From a virus, in IMG/VR virus record IMGVR_UViG_3300047319_000987, positions 1-22,093 of that record: a DNA stretch of 22,093 bases; one strand, given 5' to 3'. Below the pieces are notes generated by a model, which saw only the letters and a list, made by a program, of their open reading frames with translations, was not told the origin of the DNA and did not search any database. The position numbers were made by a program, and so were the translations under genes. Below are positions 14,231-22,073 of this stretch, piece by piece. Each line of letters begins with the position of its first letter. Within the stretch, counting starts at the first letter, position 1.

Positions 14231-15864
14231 TAATTATATCCTAATATCCACTTATAATCTTCTCTGCTCACAGTAACTCCAGCAGAATCCTTCATATCTA
14301 ACATAAAGGGATCACCTTTTTTATTATCAGGCTCTAAAGGAGATTCCCCTAAAGTATTTAATAGTGGTTTTTCAAATGGAGTAGACTCTGCTAATACTCC
14401 TATAGAATAAACTCCTACTGCTAAACTCATAACTAAGTCGTCCTGTTTACCTTCATCGGCTTCTGCTTTGCCACCTTTATTTACTATAAAGGAAAGTAGT
14501 TCATCTATAGTTCTTTGGGATTTTATTCTTATTTTTTGAGTTCTTATATATTCTTCCAACTTAGCTAGGGATACTTCTCTGTTTTTGGCACTTAAAATAA
14601 CTCCAAACTCAGACTTAGGATCGTTAGGATCAATAAATAAGTTATCATATCCTATCCTATCAAATAAATGGTATTTTAAATGCATCCCTATAGTAGTCCT
14701 GTCCCAGGTTATGTAAGCATTATTATATAGCCACCCTTCCTTAGCCATTATGTCAGCAAATTCTTCTATTGGGGTTTTATTTGAATAAAACTCAGCCTCT
14801 ATATTACCATTATATAAATTAATTATATGGAAGGCAGAGTAGTTACGTCCTAATCCTAAGGCCGGATCAGCACATAAAATATATTGATAATGTGGCTCTG
14901 GATCTTTCCATACTCTTAATCTATTATTAAGTTTAACATAATACTCAGTACTTATATTTTCAGTTAAGTGAGTTAAAGTCTCACCGTCAATAAAAGTATC
15001 ACCAGTACCTAAGAACTGACATTCATACTCCTGTAGCCATCCTCTATAACCTACGTTCTTTCTAGTAGTCTCTTCCCATTCATTAATATCAATTGGTGGA
15101 TCTCTACTTAACATTTCTTCATAAAGATCTTCATATCCTTTAGTCCAATGATATTCAGGATGTTCTCTCCAATGAATATCAATAGGATTAAAAGAATTAG
15201 ATCCATCCATAGCATTTTTATAAGTCTCATAAAAGAATGCTCCTGGACCAGCCATACCATTAACCGTAGAAATAATTAAAGCTGCTCCTCCAGTTGAAAG
15301 GGTAGGATAGGCAGCTTTCCATAATTCTCCAATAGTTTCAATAAATGCAGCTTCATCAACTACAAGCCAAGACCCAGAAATACCTCTAGAAGATGTTTTA
15401 GCTGACGGAATAGATTTAATCTTAGACCCAGTTTCTAATTCTAATACGTGTTCGTTTCTCTTTAAAACTCTAGGTTTTAAGAAGGATGGAAGTTCATCAA
15501 AAGCTAAAACTATTCTTTCTAATACTTCTTTTGATTCTCTATCTCCAATTGATAAGATAGGAATAGTTTTATGGGTTCTAAAGATTGCTAACCAAGTTGC
15601 ATAAAGACTAGCAATAGTAGTAGCTCCAGCCTGTCTAAACTTTCTAACTATATTAAATCTATTGGCCTGTATTGCTCTTACTATTTTAACTTGGAAAGGA
15701 TAAAGATCAAACTTAACCAAACCTCTAATAGGGTGGACTACATAAGCATAATTCCTCATATAGTACGCAGGACTTACACTACATCTACGAAACTCTTCTC
15801 GGATTTCGTCTAGATTCATTTCCTGCCAGTTTTTGGCAGATTTTAAATAGTCCAGATCTAACAT
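14230..15864 (-). CDS. terL: Terminase large subunit (T4 gp17 type)
   Basis: A 544-residue packaging motor. The ATPase domain shows a deviant Walker A, RKFRQAGATT (74-83), with the basic residues before RQ and alanine where T4 has lysine. Walker B is LVVDEA (167-172, catalytic E171) and the coupling motif is ISTVNG (198-203). The RNase H-like nuclease domain has D333 in LCADPALGLG, D388 in ITWDRTTIG and D475/D476 in KQDDLVMSLAVG. This pattern is common among T4-like terminases. The protein would dock on the portal, translocate DNA with ATP and cut the concatemer. It is the first gene of the late operon, with AAAGG upstream and a TATAATACT element 2 bases before the ATG. No small terminase gene is visible next to it. 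Confidence 0.95.
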   Translation of the reverse strand: MLDLDYLKSAKNWQEMNLDEIREEFRRCSVSPAYYMRNYAYVVHPIRGLVKFDLYPFQVKIVRAIQANRFNIVRKFRQAGATTIASLYATWLAIFRTHKTIPILSIGDRESKEVLERIVLAFDELPSFLKPRVLKRNEHVLELETGSKIKSIPSAKTSSRGISGSWLVVDEAAFIETIGELWKAAYPTLSTGGAALIISTVNGMAGPGAFFYETYKNAMDGSNSFNPIDIHWREHPEYHWTKGYEDLYEEMLSRDPPIDINEWEETTRKNVGYRGWLQEYECQFLGTGDTFIDGETLTHLTENISTEYYVKLNNRLRVWKDPEPHYQYILCADPALGLGRNYSAFHIINLYNGNIEAEFYSNKTPIEEFADIMAKEGWLYNNAYITWDRTTIGMHLKYHLFDRIGYDNLFIDPNDPKSEFGVILSAKNREVSLAKLEEYIRTQKIRIKSQRTIDELLSFIVNKGGKAEADEGKQDDLVMSLAVGVYSIGVLAESTPFEKPLLNTLGESPLEPDNKKGDPFMLDMKDSAGVTVSREDYKWILGYN

Positions 15865-15880
15865 ATAGTATTATACCTTT
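15865..15880. promoter_or_regulatory. Compact divergent promoter region (terL / glycosyltransferase)
   Basis: Sixteen bases separate two divergent ATGs. They contain AGTATTATA at 15867-15875, which reads TATAATACT on the - strand. It ends 5 bases before the glycosyltransferase ATG and 2 bases before the terminase ATG. If it acts as a -10 box in either direction, the messages would be leaderless or nearly so, unless promoters lie inside the neighbouring genes. Confidence 0.3.
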
Positions 15881-16567
15881 ATGTATGACATTTATCCAAT
15901 AATATGTACCAGGAACGCAGAGTTAAAGCCCATAACTGAAGAATTGATAAGTTATTTTAATAGTTTGGATCACGGCCACTATCCAACAATGATGATTGGA
16001 GCATCATCTATCTTTAAGGGTTATGAAGAAGGATTATTAAAAATAAATCCTAAAAGCCAAGACATTATAATTTTATGTCATGATGATATTAAAATTTTAA
16101 CTTGTATTGATATGTTTGAAGATTATTTAAAAATACTCAACAAAAAGGATACTGGTTTTATTGGTGTTGCTGGTACTTCTTATTTTAATGATCCCTGTGT
16201 TTGGTGGCAATCTCCTAGGGATACTTTAAAAGGAATTGTTTGGCATGGAGATGATCATGTTAAAGCTCCTGCTACTTATTTTGGTCCTTATGGAGAAGCA
16301 GTAGTTATGGATGGAGTATTCCTAGCTTGTAGAGCAGAATTGCTACATAAGATAGGAATGTCTCAACCAGACTATCTTCCCGGCTCATGGGACTTCTATG
16401 ATATCTTAATGACTCTTAAAGCTAACTTAATGGGATACCACAATTATGTAGTTCCAATAAATATTATGCATAACAGCCCAGGATTGGGAATCTTACAGGA
16501 TTCTTGGAAGAAAAATAGAGAAGCAATGGTAAATAAATTTAAGAAACACTTTCCGAGGAAAGTATGA
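15881..16567 (+). CDS. GT-A fold glycosyltransferase-like protein
   Basis: A 228-residue protein resembling the glycosyltransferase-2-like group often annotated Glyco_tranf_2_5. Landmarks are an ICTRN start, ILCHDDI (64-70; the DD would bind metal and nucleotide sugar), GFIGVAGT (92-99), VVMDGVFLACR (141-151), SWDFYDILMTLKA (169-181) and IMHNSPG (195-201). All fit the GT-A order: sugar-nucleotide site, acceptor-side DG, catalytic D and a final histidine. No membrane segment is seen. It is the first gene of a three-gene + strand cassette, overlapping the next gene by 4 bases (ATGA). The target could be host surface polysaccharide, phage virion protein or DNA; the sequence does not say which. 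It is not similar to the T4 DNA glucosyltransferases by eye. Confidence 0.8.
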   Translation: MYDIYPIICTRNAELKPITEELISYFNSLDHGHYPTMMIGASSIFKGYEEGLLKINPKSQDIIILCHDDIKILTCIDMFEDYLKILNKKDTGFIGVAGTSYFNDPCVWWQSPRDTLKGIVWHGDDHVKAPATYFGPYGEAVVMDGVFLACRAELLHKIGMSQPDYLPGSWDFYDILMTLKANLMGYHNYVVPINIMHNSPGLGILQDSWKKNREAMVNKFKKHFPRKV

Positions 16568-18408
16568 GACACATTATGAATTTAAATCTTTTTTTAAGAG
16601 TTCCGTCAGAACCTACTAGATTAGCATCATTACCCCTTTCATCAAATACGGGTTGGACTAAAAATTGGAGAAGATTTAAAGAATCAACGTCTAAAGATTT
16701 ACTAGGAGTACATAACTATATTAATCTCCAGAATGGAATATATGAAGGAGAGTTAAGTATTAATAATGGAGTTATTCCATTTGACGGTAAATTATATTTT
16801 ACTGACATTACTGCTAATTTAGATGATCCTACTTATGAAATAAGAACTCTTCCTTATCCTAATTCTCAAATTGTTGGTAGAGCCTGGAGTATAATTAACC
16901 CTCTTGTTTCTGGGAATAATATATTCCTTCCTAAATGGTATTTAAAGAGAAGATATGTAATCTGTAAGGTAGGAACTCCGGTAGAACTCACAGACAGTAT
17001 ATTAAAATATAATAGTACTACAATCCCTAGTTCTGTAACTAATTATGGCCCATTTAATATGACTCAGCCTGTTACAGATAGGATAGATGAAAATCAAAGA
17101 TGCACACTTAATAATAATAGTTTACTTAATGCTCTTAATACTGGTGCGGCAATTTATCTTACTGGAATTGCTGATGTAGAATTTGGTGCCTTTGGTGGTT
17201 GGATGCCTAACGGTTCAATCTATGGTGGAGCACCAGCCGGAGACGGTATTTATCCTTACACTGGCTTTGAACAATGTCCAGCAGCTATTCTTCAGCACAG
17301 AATAATGTACAATCTTAATTGGGATAGAATGCCAATTGCTTGTTATAATCTTGATGGAACTCCTGTTAGGTTAGAACAGTGGGCCACATTTAATGATTCA
17401 ATTCCTCAGATAATGAAGGGTGAACCTACTAAACAAGGACAAACAGAACTAATTGCATTCTTAGATGGAGATTATAATACTTATCATTATAAGATTTATA
17501 ATCCAGATTTAAATGGTACCTGTTCTTATGAGAATGGACTATGGCAATTCGCAGCATATGATATTGCCCATTTAAGGCGCTGTTCTCATAATGGAGAAGT
17601 AGTATATGAATATACCAAGAATCCTATGATCGCAGAAGACATGGATATGGTTACTGAATATATTCGACAGTTCGGTTGGGGTAATAGATCGGACTCTAAA
17701 GTAATTCCAAATTATCCAGGTGACTTTATTCCACATACACTAAAGTCAATGCTTTATGATGTTCAAACAAATCCAGGACAAGGAGCATTTGTTGATCGGG
17801 CTTATGGTTGGGCAATGTATCATCATGCTCTATTGAAACATATTAATCCTGACAACAACTTAGTTTTATCCTGGATGCAAGATGCAATAACTTTATTTGG
17901 ATTAGCTGCTGATTCACATGGAATAGTACAAAGGGATTATCACCCTCCTTACATGCCTCCTAATGTTAATGGGACTCAAAGCTTCCATACTTCTATTATT
18001 GCTTTAGGAGCAATCGCAGTTGCTAGGATTATTCGTGGCCCATCAACTAGAACTGTATTATTAAATCTTTGTAATAACCTTTATAATCTTTTAGGTACAA
18101 AGCCATATGAATACGCTCCTGCGGAGGTAGGCCCTCCTCACTGGCTATGGACTTATGAGAATGGTAATTATATTGATCCTTTAGATGTTAATTTAGGGGA
18201 CGTAAATGGAGATCCTACACATGTATTGGCTGTATTAGCAGAAACTAGCAGATTTGTAGGATCACGATTACCATTAAGTTATAGTCTTAAACAATGGGTT
18301 CCTGATACTAGCTTTGCTGCTAGGAAAGTTAGATTAGACGGAGTTCCCTGGAGTCAAAAAAATCAAACTGCTGGGATGCAATCAATTATTGATTCTCTTA
18401 ATCTATGA
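16564..18408 (+). CDS. Unidentified 614-residue protein, possibly carbohydrate-active
   Basis: A protein of no family I can name. The first ~230 residues look beta-rich with aromatic residues and Gly/Asn turns (FGAFGGWMPNGS, GGAPAGDGIYPYTGFE). From about 300 on, repeated helices with conserved aromatics and histidines follow (GWAMYHHALLKHINP, QRDYHPPYMPP, PPHWLWTYE). This is compatible with the (alpha/alpha) toroid fold of many glycosidases and polysaccharide lyases, but I see no diagnostic catalytic motif. DVNLGDVNGD (541-550) resembles a calcium-binding loop. GAGGAAAGT precedes the ATG, which overlaps the glycosyltransferase stop (ATGA); the stop overlaps the next gene the same way. A second ATG lies four codons in. 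There is no signal peptide. The pairing with a glycosyltransferase suggests a sugar-related role; a virion protein is the alternative. Confidence 0.7.
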   Translation: MRHIMNLNLFLRVPSEPTRLASLPLSSNTGWTKNWRRFKESTSKDLLGVHNYINLQNGIYEGELSINNGVIPFDGKLYFTDITANLDDPTYEIRTLPYPNSQIVGRAWSIINPLVSGNNIFLPKWYLKRRYVICKVGTPVELTDSILKYNSTTIPSSVTNYGPFNMTQPVTDRIDENQRCTLNNNSLLNALNTGAAIYLTGIADVEFGAFGGWMPNGSIYGGAPAGDGIYPYTGFEQCPAAILQHRIMYNLNWDRMPIACYNLDGTPVRLEQWATFNDSIPQIMKGEPTKQGQTELIAFLDGDYNTYHYKIYNPDLNGTCSYENGLWQFAAYDIAHLRRCSHNGEVVYEYTKNPMIAEDMDMVTEYIRQFGWGNRSDSKVIPNYPGDFIPHTLKSMLYDVQTNPGQGAFVDRAYGWAMYHHALLKHINPDNNLVLSWMQDAITLFGLAADSHGIVQRDYHPPYMPPNVNGTQSFHTSIIALGAIAVARIIRGPSTRTVLLNLCNNLYNLLGTKPYEYAPAEVGPPHWLWTYENGNYIDPLDVNLGDVNGDPTHVLAVLAETSRFVGSRLPLSYSLKQWVPDTSFAARKVRLDGVPWSQKNQTAGMQSIIDSLNL

Positions 18409-18656
18409 ATTTTTTAATGTGGGTATTTTTAGTTTATGGAATAACTTCCATAATTACTCAATCTAAAATTTGTAAATATCCTAGAAGAATATTTCCTGCT
18501 CTATTATCTTGTTCTATGTGTACAAGTTTTTGGGTGGGGATACTTCTTTATACAACGCCAGCCCAGCAAACTACAAATTTTATATGGGACGGATTTCTTG
18601 CTAGTGGAACTACGTGGTTCCTTTATAGTTTAACTACTCCTTATCAAGAAAGATAA
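18405..18656 (+). CDS. Small DUF1360-like membrane protein with CxxC
   Basis: An 83-residue membrane protein with three hydrophobic segments: about 2-18 (FLMWVFLVYGITSII), 38-51 (FWVGILLY) and 62-76 (GFLASGTTWFLYSL). LLSCSMCTSFWVG (33-45) matches the CxxCxxxWVG signature of DUF1360-type proteins, and a basic KYPRRIF precedes it. The function of the family is unknown; the cysteine pair could be redox-active or bind metal. The start overlaps the 614-residue gene's stop by 4 bases, so it completes a translationally coupled three-gene cassette. It may anchor or assist the two upstream products at the inner membrane; that is inference. Confidence 0.75.
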   Translation: MNFLMWVFLVYGITSIITQSKICKYPRRIFPALLSCSMCTSFWVGILLYTTPAQQTTNFIWDGFLASGTTWFLYSLTTPYQER

Positions 18657-18668
18657 AGTAGTCAACAG

Positions 18669-18693
18669 CCCTTACTGCAATGAGCAGTTCGGG
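18669..18693. terminator. GC-rich hairpin between convergent genes
   Basis: ACTGC (18674-18678) pairs perfectly with GCAGT (18684-18688) around the loop AATGA. CCC (18669-18671) pairs with GGG (18691-18693) across a 2x2 internal loop. It lies between convergent genes ending at 18656 and 18726, where a bidirectional terminator is expected, and is strikingly G+C-rich for this region. Only a weak TCTTTT follows on the + strand and no T-tract on the - strand, so it may be a structured RNA rather than an intrinsic terminator. Confidence 0.45.
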
Positions 18694-18725
18694 GGAGCAT
18701 AAATCTTTTAGTACAAATATTCATA

Positions 18726-21236
18726 TTAGGTAAAAGTATAACATCCTACTTTAGTTACTACACCTTCTCCATTATCAACTTTAACATTACATAAAATTGG
18801 ATCATTAATAGGAGTAGTCCCAGAAATTACTGTGTCACTCCAAAAATCTACAGATGAAGCATCTTGATAAGTTCCTGAGCTAGTAGAGAAGGAAATACCA
18901 GAAAAAGCACCTAAAGTAAATCCAGACCCAGTTATAACAAATGGGGTTGTGCCATTTCTACTTCCTGAGCTAGGAGAGAACGTATTAAATACTACTCCTA
19001 ACGCACTCATATCAAATCCTAATCTTAAATATCTTAGTGGTCCTCCTCTAGAAGTTCCTGGGGTATATGTAAAAGGTCCCGTTTGTCTGCCACCATAAGT
19101 AGGCATAAGTGTTGGTGTATAAGATCCTCTTCTTTGCAATCTAAGGGCAGACACATAAGAACTTAAATTTAAATCTGGATTTATGCCGTTGCCTCCACTT
19201 ATAGAGGAAAAATAGCTAACTGCATTAACACTAGAATTAGTAAATGAAACTAAAGTACTAGTAGAAGTAGTGTCTGGTGGGGTTAGTGATGCTTTCCAAG
19301 CAGCCAAAGATTCATCACCCTGAGAATAAATCCAAGCATTAGACCCAGCGGAGAGGAAGAAATTATTTCCAACAGAACTAGTAATAGATCTAAGAGTATT
19401 ATTAAAACTATGCCAAATTAATTCTTCTGATCCACTTGTATTATGAAAGATATTGTTAATAAATTTAATATTTCCATATTTAACTGCATTTGGATCATTA
19501 CGTTCAAATAGTACATTCATTCCTCCAAAAGCAGGAATAGCACTAGGATTACTTCCCCAATTATAAACTATATTACCATTAAAGGTAGTATTAGCAAATG
19601 ATAATAATTCTGCTTGACTTGATCCATTATCATTATCATTACTTAAATAGAATGCTTTAGCATTATGGCCTCTCTTATTATGGGCTATTAAATTATAGTT
19701 AATATCAGATTGTATGACATTTCCACCATAAATGAAATTACCTCTTAATCCCTGAGTTGCTCCAAAGTTAACATAACCTTTAATATTATTTGCACCATCA
19801 GTAGCAATATTACTGCCTGCAATCACTAATGTGCTAGTAGTACTAGAAAGAATAGTATAGTCTCCTACTACTACCCCTGATCCTGCGGATAGGTGGAATG
19901 TAATCCCAACTAAATTACCATTTTCATCTACTGGAGCGACTCCATTAGTAACTATTCCGGCAAATATATTTGGTGGCGTATTTATAGATAATGTACTTGT
20001 GGCAGCATTCCAAGTTCCAGCATTACAAATCCACATAGTACCAATATCACCACTATCAATTTGTACATTTCCTACTATTGAACCTGCAATACCATTTGGC
20101 TGCCCTTCAAGAGAAGTTCCTAGTCCCCACTGTATAGCAGTATAAGTTTCTAGGAATAAATTATTTCTAACTTGACCTCCTGCTCTAAATTGTGAATCAG
20201 TTAGAGTACAAACATTTCCCCTGAATACTACGCCAGCATTAATATTTTGGCAGTATAGGTTGTGTCTATTGAAATTAGGATAAGAATCTCTTAAATCTCG
20301 TCTCCAACCATTACCATCAAAAATATTTTCTTCAATAAGTAATCCATTAACGCCATAAACATACATTCCGTGACCCTGGAACGTTTGCCCTCTGTGATGT
20401 GACTCTACTATAATATTTCTTCTAATAACAACATTAGTATTCCAAGAACTATCTGGAACTGCTGGGTTATTAACATTAGGAGTTCTTTGAATAGAAATAT
20501 TATTAGTATATCCACTAACTAAACAATCTTCCACTAGTAAATTAGCAGTTTGTCCAAAAAATTCTATTCCAGTATTAGAATCCCCATCTACTATTCCAAC
20601 ATTACCATCTGATATAAATGCAATTCCATTAATACCAATATTTTGTGTTCCGGGTACACTATTCGATCCTGTGATTCCATTTCCTGACCCGGTGTAAACT
20701 AAAGGTCTCCCATTACCAGCCCCATATGCTCCTATTACCATTAATTCGGCAGCACTTCTACCTCCTCTATTTAAAGTTCCAAAACCAGAACCATCTCTCC
20801 ACGTATCCCCAGCACTTAATAATAACCAATCTGGTCTTCCTGGTCTAATTAATGCCATTCCTCCAGCTATAGTTTTTTTTGGTCCATGAGTTGTTCCACT
20901 AACAAAGTTAGGAAAAAAACCATCATACCCAGCACTACCATTTGAATTACTTACATAAACTATACTAGTATCTAAACTAGAACAAAATCCCGTCCAACCC
21001 GTGGTAGCAGCATGAGACCCTCCAGCAGCACCATCATAATGATCAATATTATTATGAGACCCAGCAGCAGCAGTAATGGCTGGTAAAGCTTGATTAACCG
21101 CCCACTTTAATTGTCTTGCTCTTAGAGTTCCGGGCCAAGTATAATTTAAAGTTTGAACATCATCAATAGTTTTAGTGTCAAAAATACCTTGATTGGCTGC
21201 CGTATTTAGCCCTTCGGTTACATCTATGTGTAGCAT
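18726..21236 (-). CDS. Tailspike-like protein: parallel beta-helix plus IPT/TIG-like domain
   Basis: An 836-residue virion-type protein. Residues 1-90 form a probable attachment domain with Ala/Gly/His-rich turns. From about 92 the sequence turns into a right-handed parallel beta-helix like pectate lyase and other polysaccharide-degrading spikes: YVSNSNGSAGYDG, PKKTIAGGMALIRPGR, LLLSAGDTWRDGSGFG (an opening typical of these proteins), then coils such as LLVEDCLVSGY, NVVIRRNIIVES, GLLIEENIFDGN and VVFRGNVC. Residues 750-836 resemble an IPT/TIG immunoglobulin-like domain (FSPSSGSRNGTTPFVITGSGF). It is likely a host-polysaccharide-binding or -degrading spike; catalytic residues cannot be assigned by eye. 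It is a single gene on its own strand, with AGAAGA before the ATG. Confidence 0.8.
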   Translation of the reverse strand: MLHIDVTEGLNTAANQGIFDTKTIDDVQTLNYTWPGTLRARQLKWAVNQALPAITAAAGSHNNIDHYDGAAGGSHAATTGWTGFCSSLDTSIVYVSNSNGSAGYDGFFPNFVSGTTHGPKKTIAGGMALIRPGRPDWLLLSAGDTWRDGSGFGTLNRGGRSAAELMVIGAYGAGNGRPLVYTGSGNGITGSNSVPGTQNIGINGIAFISDGNVGIVDGDSNTGIEFFGQTANLLVEDCLVSGYTNNISIQRTPNVNNPAVPDSSWNTNVVIRRNIIVESHHRGQTFQGHGMYVYGVNGLLIEENIFDGNGWRRDLRDSYPNFNRHNLYCQNINAGVVFRGNVCTLTDSQFRAGGQVRNNLFLETYTAIQWGLGTSLEGQPNGIAGSIVGNVQIDSGDIGTMWICNAGTWNAATSTLSINTPPNIFAGIVTNGVAPVDENGNLVGITFHLSAGSGVVVGDYTILSSTTSTLVIAGSNIATDGANNIKGYVNFGATQGLRGNFIYGGNVIQSDINYNLIAHNKRGHNAKAFYLSNDNDNGSSQAELLSFANTTFNGNIVYNWGSNPSAIPAFGGMNVLFERNDPNAVKYGNIKFINNIFHNTSGSEELIWHSFNNTLRSITSSVGNNFFLSAGSNAWIYSQGDESLAAWKASLTPPDTTSTSTLVSFTNSSVNAVSYFSSISGGNGINPDLNLSSYVSALRLQRRGSYTPTLMPTYGGRQTGPFTYTPGTSRGGPLRYLRLGFDMSALGVVFNTFSPSSGSRNGTTPFVITGSGFTLGAFSGISFSTSSGTYQDASSVDFWSDTVISGTTPINDPILCNVKVDNGEGVVTKVGCYTFT

Positions 21237-21329
21237 ATAGTTCTTCTTTTATCTATTTTATATAGGAATAAAACTTTTATATTGTTGTAAGTTTTCTTTA
21301 AAAAACTAGTATACCAAGTATTATAAGGT
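21237..21329. promoter_or_regulatory. Divergent intergenic region (tailspike / DUF4406)
   Basis: This 93-base gap separates divergent genes. Toward the tailspike (- strand) it has TATAAAAT at 21262-21255, 18 bases before the ATG, and TATAAAAG at 21281-21274; both are near the T4 late box TATAAATA. Toward the DUF4406 gene it has AGTATTATA at 21317-21325, 4 bases before the ATG, matching the element at 15867-15875. AAGGT abuts that ATG. A T4-style late promoter for the spike gene is plausible but unproven. Confidence 0.35.
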
Positions 21330-21671
21330 ATGCTAGATAAATCAAAGACTTATTACCTGTGTGGCCCGATGGCAGGGTTTAACCAACATAACTATCCTGT
21401 CTTTAATGCAGAGGCCAAAAGACTAAGAGCATTAGGTTATATGATTATTAATCCTGCGGAGATAAATCCTTTAGTTTTAACAGATATTTATACAGAAGAG
21501 TGTTATAAATATCTTAAAAAGGATTTAAATATGATTCTAAATAACGCAGATGCTTTATTAGTAATGCCAGGATGGGAGTTTAGTTATGGATGCAATGCAG
21601 AGGTTAGTTTAGCCAAAGCTATAAAGTTACCTATCTACAATATTAATTTAACTATAGGAGATGGGAAATGA
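21330..21671 (+). CDS. DUF4406 / nucleoside 2-deoxyribosyltransferase-like protein
   Basis: A 113-residue protein of the DUF4406 group, related in fold to nucleoside 2-deoxyribosyltransferases. Signature pieces are YLCGPMAG (9-16), NYPVFNAEAKRLRALGY (21-37), INPAEI (40-45), D65 in KKDL, ADALLVMPGWEFSYGCNAE (73-91, E91 probable nucleophile position) and a final IYNIN strand. Length is normal for phage members. The role may be nucleotide metabolism or base exchange; activity is not established for most DUF4406 proteins. The stop overlaps the next ATG (ATGA at 21668-21671), starting a run of small overlapping + strand genes. Confidence 0.8.
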   Translation: MLDKSKTYYLCGPMAGFNQHNYPVFNAEAKRLRALGYMIINPAEINPLVLTDIYTEECYKYLKKDLNMILNNADALLVMPGWEFSYGCNAEVSLAKAIKLPIYNINLTIGDGK

Positions 21672-21847
21672 ACTTTATAAAACGAGGATTTTATGTAGTC
21701 TTAATAATACTCTGTATAATATTAGTGGTTCCAATGTGGCTACTATTAGCCGTCCCATGTAAAGTATTGGAGAGTGTAATGAATTTTGGAAATTTTATAA
21801 ACAACAAATTAAAGGAAGCAAAGAATGAGAATATTGAGTTTAAGTAG
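21668..21847 (+). CDS. Small single-span membrane protein (59 residues)
   Basis: A 59-codon ORF starting at the ATGA overlap with the DUF4406 gene. It encodes MNFIKRG, then a long hydrophobic helix (about 8-32, including VVLIILCIILVVPMWLLLAV), and a charged C-terminal tail (NKLKEAKNENIEFK). The positive-inside pattern suggests a short cytoplasmic N-terminus. It overlaps the following gene by 23 bases. Coupled start, membrane pattern and lack of any other gene covering this stretch support it as real. Function unknown. Confidence 0.7.
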   Translation: MNFIKRGFYVVLIILCIILVVPMWLLLAVPCKVLESVMNFGNFINNKLKEAKNENIEFK

Positions 21848-22073
21848 AAAATGTTATACAGTAGAACTTTCTCACGATGAAATGAGTAAGTTAGTGATTG
21901 ATGGGTTGGGATATCCAGTTACCAATCCGGCACCCAAGGTTAATGATCAAGTACAATTAGATCACATCTTCCGTAGACTGAAGACTGAAGAAATGTTTCG
22001 TACAGAAAAAGCCTTGGCTGAAACTTCAAAGGTTTCTGATCCGGCTAAGAAAACTACTACACCTAAAGTATAG
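21825..22073 (+). CDS. Small unidentified protein (82 residues)
   Basis: An 82-residue soluble protein preceded by a strong ribosome-binding site, AAAGGAAG, at about -7. The N-terminal part (MRILSLSRKCYTVELSHDEMSKLV) looks like alternating strand and helix; the middle is helical (LDHIFRRLKTEEMFRTEKAL); the tail is Lys/Thr/Pro-rich (DPAKKTTTPKV) and probably disordered. I recognise no family. It begins within the membrane-protein gene and its stop is immediately followed by the next ATG, so it is part of a compact + strand operon of small, probably early genes. Confidence 0.65.
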   Translation: MRILSLSRKCYTVELSHDEMSKLVIDGLGYPVTNPAPKVNDQVQLDHIFRRLKTEEMFRTEKALAETSKVSDPAKKTTTPKV

